Assembly: GCF_905147045.1 (NCBI RefSeq)
Contig: NC_065906.1
Span: 8,494,001-8,558,000 of the forward strand
Direction of reading: 5' to 3'
Length of the DNA stretch: 64,000 bases
From: Nymphalis io
Lineage: Eukaryota; Arthropoda; Insecta; Lepidoptera; Nymphalidae
In this document: positions 52,601-60,325 of the stretch, piece by piece
How the letters are laid out: each line of letters starts with the position of its first letter
Numbering within the stretch: the stretch's first letter is position 1
Position numbers and translations under genes: made by a program
Notes under the pieces: model-generated
Told to the model about the DNA's origin: nothing
Database searches by the model: none
What the model saw: the letters and a program-made list of their open reading frames with translations, nothing else

Positions 52601-55600
52601 TTCCTATTCAGCCTATTATTTAGACCTATTTATTTAAAGGTAATCTTGACGTAACTGGTTACTTATTTATATAACATAATTGTATAAGTCAAATAGATTG
52701 AAGAATTGACAATAAAACGCTTGACACAGGAACTGTCTGCTCGGAAAGCAAAGATGAAGGCGAATGTGTTAACAGCGAAGGTCTCAACACAACACGCTGG
52801 CACTTCAACAACGAGCGTAACCGTTGCGAACGGTTCCGCTACTACGGCTGTTCTGGCAACCATAACAACTTCCGCACCAAAGAAGAATGTAACTCCGTAT
52901 GCCCTGGTAAGAACTGTATTACCTACAGATTGTATCATATTTGTATTAAAGTTCTCCTATATATAGACCAAGCAGTCTTTATTTATATAAAAGACTTATA
53001 ATAATATATCATCTAACTTTCTTATAAACAAGCTAATCATTGTTTTTTTTATTATTTAAGGCAAGGTCGGCAAACTAAAAGTAAACATCTTAATTAAATA
53101 TACATATTATATAGCATAGCAATAGTAATAAAAAATGGGGCTCCGGGATATAAATTGGTTAAAAATTACATGACTCATATCGGTACTGACTTAGAGCTCT
53201 TAAATTTGATATATATATTGTTCTTAATGATAAATAAATGTGTTTAACAGTAAACGCAACGGCGATATCGAAGAAGCCAGAACAAAAAGTGAAAATTTCG
53301 GAAGGCATGTTTTCGATATTTTATAGATGCTTGGAACGATTGGTGACAATACAAGAGTAGATCTGGGTGCACCATGTGGCTAATTTATATAGATTTATTG
53401 ACTTGTTCCATAAATTGTAAAAGTCAATGGTATAACATAATCAGGCAACAGCAGTAGATAATTATGCTTTCACATATTTGTTTCATTGCACGTTATATTT
53501 TAAACTAGTGTTAACCGCACGATTATGTCTTTGAATTCATTTTGTTTTACTTTTAGATTATTTAATAATGTGTTATAATCTTCATTATATACAAATTAAC
53601 AAAACTTTAGCTTATTCCAACCACAAGGGGAGTAAACACAAACTGGTCGTAAAATAAAAGTACATATACGTAGTTATGTGAAATATTTTTGTATTATTAA
53701 TATATATTAATCTACAAACTGTAGTGCATAAGCAAATCGCATGGAATACGTAAATCTAAGGTTTAATAATCTTTACTCCTTTTTCAATTGGGATAGGCTA
53801 TATAATAGCTATATTTCTATGAGTTTAGGGTATTTTTATATATATCTTAATTATATCGTTTCCAGTTTTGAGTCCTTGTGAGAGATTACGCGAGAAGAAT
53901 GAAGCAGCGGTACAGAAGTACGGCAAAGGTACTTTCGTGCCGAAGTGCGACGCAAGTGGCGCTTGGGAGTCCGTGCAGTGCATGTCTCATATCGGTTAGC
54001 TACACACTATTTTAACTTTATTTATTTATTTTTATGTGTTAAAAGTTACTATTAACTAATAAAATTGGTACTTAAAAAATGCAGTCTGTGGCACATATAG
54101 ATATTGTCAATTTTAAGAATCTTTTTCCAATAAATCTTCAGTTCATTGCAGTTATTTAAAACATGTGTGACAAAAAATGGTCTATTGCTTAGAATATTCG
54201 AACTTTAATCAAGTTACTATTAACTAATAAAATTGGTACTTAAAAAATGCAGTCTGTGGCACATATAGATATTGTCAATTTTAAGAATCTTTTTCCAATA
54301 AATCTTCAGTTCATTGCAGTTATTTAAAACATGTGTGACAAAAAATGGTCTATTGCTTAGAATATTCGAACTTTAATCGAAGATTGGGTGCAAGCCGGGC
54401 CAACACCGCAGAGTTTTCATTGAGTTAAATAAAATAGCCGTATGCACACATGGAGAGCTATGGAGCAGCGTGGTGGAACATTATTAACTTTAGTTTTTAA
54501 CAAATCTTCTTCTGGAATGAAGAAGAAAAAAAGACACTTTACAAACTATTACAACTTTTTAATAAAAAGAGGTTCTAGTCCTTATATCTAAAGTTGTTTC
54601 TAAACCGTTGACATTTCTCGCTACATAGATGTGTGTTGGTGTGTGAGTGCTCGAGGAGAACCTCAAAAGGGCTCACTGGTACGTGGAGCGAAACCGACCT
54701 GTAACTTCAGACAAGCTCGCAAGTGGGTACGACGAGACCCGCTTGATGAAAAAGCGAGAGCTGATGAAGGTATGAATTTCAATTAAATTATTTAATTGGA
54801 AAAAAGCTTTACTTATGTAAATATATAAATATATTAATAAAATAAAAAGATACAATTAATCTAGTTTTAATGTCATCCAAAACCAAATGATTCTAATTAA
54901 TTTCAAATAGTACTAAACTGTTTTCTCAAAATATTAAAGGCAATCATTTTATTGGTTATTTTTTTAGTGCTAGAAGAGTTAATCAGGCAGATGACAGCGT
55001 ATAGGGTAGATGATTTCGAAGAAGAAGAAGATTTCGACAGTATCGAACTTGAACGAGAGCACCGTGGAGACAGTGAGCATTTGTCAGCAGAGGTATCATC
55101 CAATGAAGACAGTTCCCTGCTATCAGAAGTTGTCGAACCAAAACTAGCGGAGACTACGAAGAGGAAATTGATCCCTGTCGAAGTAGTGACGGATAGAGTT
55201 AACTTCAAAACTAAATGCCAATTGATGCAAGAAGAAATTGACAATGGTATGTTATTAGTATTATTTCATGTAATGATCCAAGAACGTACACAATTAACAA
55301 AAATACTTCCCTGTAATTAATTATCCACTACTTAGCTATTTTGAGTTTGCCAAATTTAAATTATGAAATATTCAGTTGTTATCTTGACCAGACCATAACC
55401 CACAGTCCAATATTTATTTGATAATTTTGAGCGATTGAAAGACATAAACAAACAAATACAAATAAAAAAAATACGGCGGACAGAAGTATTTAATTTATTT
55501 ATATTATTTGCTATCCAAGGTGCTGAGGGCTGGCGACCTAGATGTCTCCCAGATGGTTCCTTCTCACCACGTCAATGTGGACGAGCTCGCTGTTGGTGCG

Positions 55601-56951
55601 TAGATGCAGCGGGTCAGGCAAGAACTGGTGCAGCTGCTCTACCGAATGACCCTTGTGGTGAGTGAGATAGGATAATCTTTCCAGGATCATCGCTTCTATT
55701 TACCTTTTTCATCAAAATAAAATAACGATTGTGTTGACTTTGCTAAGAATTTATGTTATAAATTAATTGGTTAATAAATATTTTTACAACAGAGGTCACC
55801 CAAATCGAATCCGCGCTTTTGGAGTTGGAAATAATAGGCGCTGAAGAAGAAACAGCAAACAAGGCACAAGCACTACTGGTGTCAAGATTATCTGCTCTAG
55901 GAGCCCAAGTGCCCGTGTCAGTTACCAAGGACAGAGGGGTGGTGAAACTACGTGCTTTGCTCTCAGGACCTCGAGCTGCTGACTTAGTGTACCATCTAGA
56001 ATTACAGGTATTTTGAATTACAGATGTAAACTAGTCAACGTAGTAAAAGTCACAAAAGCAATGAAACGCGGTAAGAATAATAGAGCAAATTTAAGCAAAT
56101 TGGAAATCAAAAAATATTTTAGATTTCAATAAAAAATAACCACATCTCATCTGCTTATTATACGACCATACTTACAAACGTTGTTCAGCGGATGATTAGT
56201 TCAGCACTGCGGTGTCTTCTTCTTTCGAATGTTAAATCAAGAATGACAGAAAGAGCAAAATCAGTGCTTAACTAAACAGCCGCTGAGCAGCGTTTTTAAA
56301 TCCGATATATTTTAATGGTTAACATCGCTTTGCTTTTTCGATATGAACTACATGTATGTCCAATGATAAAGAATGATAAGTATATTAACAAATTTGTTAA
56401 ACAGGTTAAAAAGGAGAAGATGTCCAGAGCTAATAAAGATTCAGAAGGTTTCTTGGGCGCTGACGTCATTCGTAGCGAGTACAGACTAGTGACACCATCA
56501 CCAGCCATGCAGAGAGAAATATTGAGCGAGTCAACGGTAAGTTGATCTTTTATAATATAAAATATCTGAAAAATAGAAATATGAAAATGAAAAACACCTG
56601 AGTACTGACTATTGGATGTAATTCATAAAAATATAATGAATATAATGTTCAAAAGATTATTGATTCGAGTATCAATTATTTTTTTATTTCCAGGTCTCTG
56701 CCGCAACATCATATCATACAGCTTTAATTGTCTTAGCAGCAACTTCAGCCTTCATCATCAGTGTACTATGCGTTCTTGTCATGCTGTACAGGGCTAGATT
56801 ACAGAGAGAACCTCACAAAGCTGAAAGGTTTCTACCTGCAGCGCCCCCTGTATACGTCCTCTCTGCGGATGAGAAGGCGGAACTTGCAAGGGTCCTCCAT
56901 GCTCCTCCAGCACCAGTCCCACCCTCTAACGACGATCACTCGAGAGTGTAG
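43562..56951 (+). CDS. Membrane-anchored multi-domain protease-inhibitor-like protein (WAP/thyroglobulin-1/antistasin/lustrin/Kunitz), 23 exons
   Basis: Assembled by joining exons whose GT/AG sites and phases agree throughout, giving 4359 nt including TAG and 1452 residues. Order by residue: signal peptide 1-23 (cleavage after ASA), WAP1 29-63, Tg1-1 71-148, antistasin1 154-212, lustrin1 222-267, WAP2 278-315, Tg1-2 324-388, antistasin2 about 404-464, lustrin2 474-515, WAP3 538-575, Tg1-3 595-660, antistasin3 about 665-727, WAP4 735-772, Tg1-4 779-845, antistasin4 845-911, lustrin3 917-960, Kunitz 967-1021, Tg1-5 1027-1091, acidic linker, Tg1-6 1196-1251, juxtamembrane region 1252-1367, TM 1377-1399, 53-residue Pro-rich tail. 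All six Tg1 domains carry CWCV. WAP, Kunitz and antistasin folds are known serine-protease inhibitors and Tg1 often inhibits cysteine cathepsins. Inhibition here is inference. The topology predicts an extracellular array on a type I membrane protein. Possibly the lepidopteran relative of Drosophila CG5639, from memory and unverified. Confidence 0.9.
44047..44193 (+). CDS. Exon 2: WAP domain 1
   Basis: Begins after ATAATTCAG. Reads ASAELRGRCP with the signal-peptidase site, then eight cysteines in WAP four-disulfide-core spacing, including the NEDDDC and ICC motifs. Phase 1 in and phase 1 out, donor GTAAAT. The 491-bp intron after it shows no recognisable element. Confidence 0.9.
44685..44878 (+). 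CDS. Exon 3: thyroglobulin type-1 domain 1 (main part)
   Basis: Encodes 65 residues from GCENIKL to DTAGFE with CWCV at residues 125-128. Phase 1 in, phase 0 out (GAG|GTGCGT). The last Tg1 cysteine is in exon 4. The 925-bp intron after it is AT-rich with no element I recognise. Confidence 0.9.
45804..46035 (+). CDS. Exon 4: end of Tg1-1 and antistasin-like domain 1
   Basis: Starts VPGTRAPAAG, supplies the closing Tg1 cysteine (LVNC), then antistasin-type spacing with the GCPLCKCRDPC signature. The final cysteine codon is split by the intron (T|GT), phase 1, donor GTAAGT. Confidence 0.9.
46215..46355 (+). CDS. Exon 5: lustrin-type cysteine-rich domain 1 (most)
   Basis: Reads ICPVGEPLL..., CGTD, NCPPLYRC: the CP-x-G-x-PL start and CP-x3-x-C middle of the lustrin cysteine-rich repeat, completed by GVCCP in exon 6. 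Phase 1 to phase 1. The 994-bp intron after it contains a SINE-A copy. Confidence 0.85.
46751..47058 (+). repeat. SINE-A copy in intron 5 of the inhibitor gene
   Basis: Sense orientation, CTGGTGGTAGAGCTTTGTGC to CTTATTCTATAAAAAAAAA. A short duplicated stretch (GCGATGGTT repeated) lies at about 46928-46962. Confidence 0.85.
47350..47674 (+). CDS. Exon 6: end of lustrin 1, WAP domain 2, Tg1-2 (most)
   Basis: Starts GNDYGVCCP (lustrin end), then WAP2 with cysteines at residues 278, 289, 293, 299, 305, 306, 311 and 315, then Tg1-2 from MCTQQK. The tryptophan codon of CWCV is split (TG|G), phase 2 out. An open frame runs upstream from 47283, but phase and AATAG acceptor place the exon start at 47350. 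Confidence 0.9.
47829..48118 (+). CDS. Exon 7: end of Tg1-2 and antistasin-like domain 2
   Basis: Completes W-C-V of Tg1-2, runs to SVQC, then antistasin2 with GCPTCECDDPC. The last cysteine codon is split T|GT exactly as in antistasin1, phase 1, donor GTGAGT. The 726-bp intron after it holds a GC-rich block at about 48555-48695. Confidence 0.9.
48845..49050 (+). CDS. Exon 8: lustrin-type domain 2
   Basis: Starts with the split cysteine, then NPCEVGVPA, VSCGD, DCPAAHVC and AVCCPDP, the lustrin repeat pattern. Codon use is strongly GC-rich at third positions. The donor is GTAAAC at 49051 (phase 0), which fits the phase-0 acceptor of exon 9; this donor is weaker than the others. Confidence 0.85.
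49203..49386 (+). CDS. Exon 9: WAP domain 3
   Basis: Begins INFESCGPE after TTTTCCATAG. Eight cysteines (residues 538-575) in WAP order with VCC and SCGPVC. Two possible N-glycosylation motifs (NNT, NTS) sit in the first loop. Phase 0 in, phase 1 out, donor GTAAGT. The 691-bp intron after it contains a SINE-A copy. Confidence 0.85.
49483..49738 (+). repeat. SINE-A copy in intron 9 of the inhibitor gene
   Basis: CTGGTGGTAGGGCTTTGT head and CTATTCTATAAAAAAAAG tail, with deletions in the middle. Confidence 0.8.
50078..50282 (+). CDS. Exon 10: thyroglobulin type-1 domain 3
   Basis: A nearly complete Tg1 in one exon: MCEYLRDF, APTCQPDGSF, QQC, RCWCVDSFG, AVNC. Phase 1 in, phase 2 out (AA|GTATGG). 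Tg1-1, 2, 4, 5 and 6 are all split by introns, so this single-exon Tg1 is the exception. Confidence 0.9.
50579..50772 (+). CDS. Exon 11: antistasin-like domain 3
   Basis: Reads LRSELTCLELTC, MGCDYGFELG, RCPTCKCRDPC, and ends YCPPVPA with the final cysteine codon split (T|GC), the same boundary as antistasin1 and 2. Acceptor ATTTTCAG, donor GTAAGG. Confidence 0.9.
51055..51223 (+). CDS. Exon 12: WAP domain 4 and start of Tg1-4
   Basis: Very GC-rich (alanine and arginine rich) exon. SGQCPYLVP starts WAP4 with AEC, RCC and GCGTAC, then HQTACQQR starts Tg1-4. Phase 1 in, phase 2 out (AG|GTACGC). No lustrin domain lies between antistasin3 and this WAP. Confidence 0.9.
51521..51668 (+). CDS. Exon 13: Tg1-4 core
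   Basis: Completes the split arginine and continues AVALHTAAENG, PECKEDGTY, MCWCVDSAGNE. Ends GAG|GTGAGT phase 0, at the same place relative to CWCV as the exon 3 end in Tg1-1. Confidence 0.9.
51869..52075 (+). CDS. Exon 14: end of Tg1-4 and antistasin-like domain 4
   Basis: Begins IPGTRSTNST, parallel to VPGTRAPAAG at the start of exon 4. Closes Tg1 at PSC, then CPDPGCDEEEIC and GCPTCSCRDPC. Unlike antistasin1-3 it ends at phase 0 (DCE|G) rather than inside the last cysteine codon. Confidence 0.9.
52284..52470 (+). CDS. Exon 15: antistasin4 end and lustrin-type domain 3
   Basis: GESCPPLARC finishes the antistasin segment. Then QCPEGEPLQ, LLCGPN, ACPSTHAC and SLCCPKP match the lustrin repeat. 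Phase 0 in, phase 1 out, donor GTACGT. Confidence 0.85.
52730..52906 (+). CDS. Exon 16: Kunitz (BPTI-type) domain
   Basis: Six cysteines at residues 967, 976, 996, 1004, 1017 and 1021 with WHFN, FRYYGCSGN and NNFRTKEEC. Spacing matches Kunitz except 19 residues instead of the usual 15 between cysteines 2 and 3. The residue after cysteine 2 (P1 position) is Val, not Lys or Arg. Phase 1 both ends, donor GTAAGA. Confidence 0.9.
53251..53304 (+). CDS. Candidate 54-bp cassette exon between Kunitz and Tg1-5
   Basis: Preceded by TGTTTAACAG and followed by GCATGT, a possible GC-AG intron donor after AAG. Using it keeps phase 1 on both sides and adds 18 codons (NATAISKKPEQKVKISE after the split Val). 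Skipping it also keeps frame, because exon 16 (phase 1) joins exon 17 directly. If instead the exon reads on, it stops after about 20 more codons, which would give a secreted form. Its use is unproven. Confidence 0.35.
53725..53810 (+). repeat. Dispersed diverged repeat, copy 2 (intron 16)
   Basis: TGTAGTGCATAAGC, CGCATGGAATACGTAAAT, CTTTACTCCTTTTTCAATTG in the same order as the copies at 39925 and 63430. Confidence 0.45.
53866..53994 (+). CDS. Exon 17: Tg1-5, first part
   Basis: Starts after CGTTTCCAG. Reads SPCERLREKNEA, VPKCDASGAW, SVQCMSHI. Phase 1 in and out, donor GTTAGC (weak). The 634-bp intron after it contains a 168-bp tandem duplication. Confidence 0.85.
54043..54378 (+). repeat. 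Perfect 168-bp tandem duplication in intron 17
   Basis: 54043-54210 and 54211-54378 appear identical by eye, starting AAGTTACTATTAACTAATAA and ending CTTTAATC. No mobile-element signature. It is either a recent duplication or an assembly artefact. Confidence 0.9.
54629..54769 (+). CDS. Exon 18: Tg1-5 end and linker
   Basis: DVCWCVSARGE and GAKPTC complete Tg1-5, then a charged linker (RKWVRRDPLDEKARADE). Phase 1 in and out, donor GTATGA. Confidence 0.85.
54968..55246 (+). CDS. Exon 19: acidic linker and start of Tg1-6
   Basis: Encodes about 80 residues without cysteine, rich in Glu/Asp/Ser (FEEEEDFDS, SSNEDSS), then TKCQLMQEE, which opens Tg1-6. The linker is probably disordered and separates the last Tg1 from the inhibitor array. 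Phase 1 in and out, donor GTATGT. Confidence 0.85.
55520..55657 (+). CDS. Exon 20: Tg1-6 core and end
   Basis: AEGWRPRCLPDGSF, RQCGRARCWCVDAAG and PNDPC finish a Tg1 of six cysteines. Acceptor ATCCAAG, donor GTGAGT, phase 1 both ends. The open frame upstream from 55435 is intron. Confidence 0.9.
55793..56007 (+). CDS. Exon 21: juxtamembrane globular-looking segment
   Basis: Encodes 72 cysteine-free residues with alternating predicted strand and helix (IESALLELEII, then a helix ending LLVSRLSALGA, then VPVSVTKD, VVKLRALL). I do not recognise the fold. Position before the membrane recalls SEA-type domains, but the characteristic cleavage motif is absent. Phase 1 in, phase 0 out. Confidence 0.8.
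56405..56536 (+). CDS. Exon 22: juxtamembrane stalk
   Basis: 44 residues, VKKEKMSRANKDSEGF to REILSEST, cysteine-free and charged. Phase 0 both ends, donor GTAAGT. The preceding 397-bp intron holds nothing I recognise. Confidence 0.85.
56694..56951 (+). CDS. Exon 23: transmembrane helix, cytoplasmic tail and stop
   Basis: ALIVLAATSAFIISVLCVLV forms a 23-residue hydrophobic span ending in Met-Leu-Tyr, followed by RARLQR (positive-inside), then a 53-residue tail rich in proline and alanine (FLPAAPPVYVLS, APPAPVPPS). TAG at 56949-56951. Confidence 0.9.
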   Translation, partial: VSAATSYHTALIVLAATSAFIISVLCVLVMLYRARLQREPHKAERFLPAAPPVYVLSADEKAELARVLHAPPAPVPPSNDDHSRV

Positions 56952-58740
56952 GGTGGGCTTTCAAATTTCGAATAAGGTTCTTTCGATTTCACAATCATAC
57001 TGAAATAAATTAAATTAATAAGCTGTTAAAATTTTAAAATAAATGAAACAATGCGTCTCTCATTGTGAATTTAATATTCAGTGATAATATTTCTGTAAAT
57101 TAATTTGTGATGTTAATGTTCATGGATTTTTAGTTCTCGATTTGACACACGGAAAAGACTTTCGAATGTGATGTCAAAAAATTAGTCGAGAATATCCAAA
57201 GACGAAGAAAAAGTATATACAGAATATAATTATAGTATAATGCCTTAAATTTTATTGTTAAAATATTGTTCTGGAAATTTATACTTGTAGATATATAATT
57301 AAATTTACAATTACACAAAATCGGGCGTGTAAAATAAATTTTATTCAATAACATGCATAGTGTCTAAAAACATCTTGTCAAGTCTGAAAAATTCTAAATA
57401 AAATAAAAAAAGAACTATATCTTTTTACTATCAAAAAAATGTTTTCATTAATGTGTTAAGTGCATGAATATCTACAAAAACATTCAAATCTCAAATGACC
57501 AATATCAAGTTTAATCTGCATACGTTAGTGATAGTTTAATATAAAAAGGTAAATGAGGCTTATATCTTATTTGAATGCAAATAACCTAATAATATAAAAT
57601 AATTCATGAGCAAAATGCTTACACTAAAGAATTGCTAATACTGTCATGTTTCAAATATCCATGGTGGCGTAGTATCGCAAAAAACACTGACGCTATCGCT
57701 TTTCCAAAATGTAAGATTGTGACTCAAAGCGTCAGGAGTTGTTTCATTATAAGTTTAGACTGTTCTATTTTTTACGTGTATCGACCACAAGGTGAAAGTT
57801 TAAATGTTGGCACTGAATTTCATGTTACTTATATAGATTAATATGTTGGTATGTTTAATATATTAGTGTTGGTGTTTGGTGTCGACTAATAAGTTTTTGA
57901 GTTGGTGCTACACTTGCGTGTAGCAGCGGTACACGCTCGTGAAATGTTTATTAACGTTTCTTTTAATAATTATAATATATAATTATAGGGTCCAATTGGC
58001 TAGAAACTCGTGATGTTAAACACTTAACCATTCTATTTTATTTAAATTAAAATATAATAGATAATAAAAAAAAAATTACATAGGTAACTTTGCCTTAATG
58101 ATTTTAGTAAATTGTTTTGTTTAATTTCTGAGTAGATTCAAATTTATTGACTGTAAACAATTCGGGCGCACAATAATAGACAAGTTATACACTGATAATA
58201 GATTGTAAACAACACATTATTCAATTTCAACTTGATATCTTCGACTGGGACAAATGCCTATCAATAAACCATTTATTTTTTTACACTATTAATTTTACAA
58301 AAAACCCGTTTAGTAAGTATTTTTAGCTTATAAGTACTAAGAAAGCGAAGTGGCGTGCGTCGAACTAATCGACGAACGCCTACACGCACCTTTAGTATCT
58401 TTTGTCGAGTCTCGCTCTAAAAAAAAGTAGAAATTTTGTAATGTCAATTTTAAATACCTAATAGATCGTGATTCGACGTAGAACTAATCTAGTCTTTTTT
58501 ATATTCAGTTTTCTCTTCCTTATTATCAATTAAAAACATAATTACTTTATTGTAAATAACTTCATATTTACTAATTATAATCAATGTATCGTTTTAAAAG
58601 TTTTCATTCTGTATTTTATTTTAATTATCTGACTAGCTGTATTATTTTAAATTAATCTTAAGTTAATATTTAATTTTATAGATTAATGTTATGTATGTAT
58701 TATTACTATGTCAAATAAAAATAAACACCTATTTTTCTTT
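56952..58740 (+). other. 3' UTR / downstream region of the inhibitor gene
   Basis: No coding sequence recognised. Candidate poly(A) signals AATAAA at 57004-57009, 57038-57043 and 58714-58719; which one is used cannot be told. A 12-bp stem with one mismatch and a 5-base loop lies at 58352-58380, and a 7-bp stem at 57907-57924. Confidence 0.45.
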
Positions 58741-58971
58741 TCATTTTCCTATTTAATTTACTTAGTTAAAATATATATTTTTTATTATGATTCGCATACT
58801 GGGCCAGCATTTTTGGGCGACGTTGGCCCCGTGTACTGACTCACAATGAGAGAACCTACTTTTAAAATATTGATGTATAGTTCATTGGCATTCAGAATTT
58901 GGAAATGGATGAAGAAACTCAGTAGTTAGCTGCAGTCGCTGTCACAATATATTTCTATACTATACTTATTT

Positions 58972-59358
58972 GACTGCCTCGTTGGTCTAGTGGCTTGATG
59001 TAAGGCAGCAGACCCGGAGGTCCTGAGTTCAATTCCAATTCCAAGGTCGGGCCAATAAAAAATTATTAGGTTTTTCTGTCAGAAAATTATCAGTAGCAGC
59101 CCGGAGTCTGGAAGTTGGAAGTGTGTAAACTCCCGTGCCTCGGAAAGCACGTAAAGCCGTTGGTCCTGCGCTTGAACTCTTTCCGGTCGGGTCGAATTGC
59201 CGTCCCATCAGATTATGAGAGTTAGGGAATAGAGAGTGCACCTGTGTTTGCTCACACACTTGTGACCTATAATATCTCCTGCGTAACTACGCAACTGGCT
59301 AGACTCTCTTGTATTGGCCGCCGTGGCCGAAATCGGTCTGGAGGACATTATTCATTAT
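58972..59358 (+). repeat. SINE-C copy between the two genes
   Basis: A-box TGGTCTAGTGG at 58983-58993 and B-box AGTTCAATTCC at 59026-59036; same body and GTCTGGAGGACATTATT end. Confidence 0.85.
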
Positions 59359-59706
59359 TATATTTTTATAGCTTATGATCTAGATCCTTTAATTTTATAA
59401 AGATTTTGTAAACTTTTAGTAAACTGGCTGAAATATGGCAATGATTGTTGAAGATGTCAAAAAAAAACATGGTGCATTACGATATAACACATAAAAGTTT
59501 TATGTAGATCTTTTTTCTACCCCTGTAAAGCCGGGGCCGGGAAGTTAAAAAAATTAATAAAATATATATATACTATCTTTAATATGAAATATTTTTAAAC
59601 ATTGGGTTATTTTAGTAAAATATACTTTGTAAGCTTTTTTCTGTATTGAAAACAACTATCATGGTAAGCTCATGCGTAATAAATTTTATAACTGATGTCG
59701 AGTTGA

Positions 59707-59740
59707 CACGTAACTACGAACCTAATAAAGCTGGTACGTG
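59707..59740. promoter_or_regulatory. Two HIF-response-element cores (ACGTG) upstream of fga
   Basis: CACGT at 59707-59711 (ACGTG on the minus strand) and TACGTG with its core at 59736-59740 on the plus strand, about 0.6 kb before the fga start. EGLN genes are known HIF targets, which makes the pair plausible. A 5-base core is expected by chance about once per kb here, so support is modest. Confidence 0.35.
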
Positions 59741-60268
59741 TGAACGTCAGCTAGTAATCGTCAATGAAAAAAACATATATTTATATATGTTTGTATATAT
59801 TAATAACATATATATCAATATAATGTGACTTGCTTTATTTACTTGCACGAAACAAACAAATACATATAATAATAGTCTGTAATTACTATTACCCAGTCGA
59901 CCTACTTTAAGCTACGACAGATAAATAAAGCGAAAGTCATGTGTCGTGGTAATCCAATAACATTGACTACCATAGGACTACCAGTTAATAAAATTTCCTA
60001 ACTTTTAGAAAACACATCAACGCTTTTTCTAATAGATGGAAATCAAGAATAACGATCATATTTCCAAAAAAACTGAGTATAAGAATCAAAAACGGACGTA
60101 ACATTTCATCATTCTTAAATTGAATACCTTGTACCAAACCAAATATCTTTGACTATTAAATGTAGCTTTAAAATGTAGATAATTAAATACACATCTTAAA
60201 TGTTATATAATCTTATATAATATATAATATAAGTTTATATATATATATAAACTTGTATCCGAACAAAC

Positions 60269-60325
60269 ATGGTTATGCGTCAAAGTAGGAGAGTCCATGT
60301 CATATACTCAAAAAAAATGGGATGA
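60269..60325 (+). promoter_or_regulatory. Possible uORFs overlapping the fga start
   Basis: ATG at 60269 opens an 18-codon frame that ends TGA at 60323-60325, overlapping the fga ATG in an ATGA arrangement. A second ATG at 60297 runs to TAG at 60330-60332. They matter only if transcription starts upstream of them, which the sequence does not show. Confidence 0.3.

Larger units (their letters stand above)
58741..60268. other. Intergenic region between the inhibitor gene and fga
   Basis: Contains a tRNA-derived SINE (58972-59358), the two ACGTG motifs, and AT-rich DNA. A 24-bp perfect palindrome (AAGTTTATATAT and its complement) at 60231-60254 lies just before fga. No TATA/initiator pair could be assigned. 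Confidence 0.4.
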
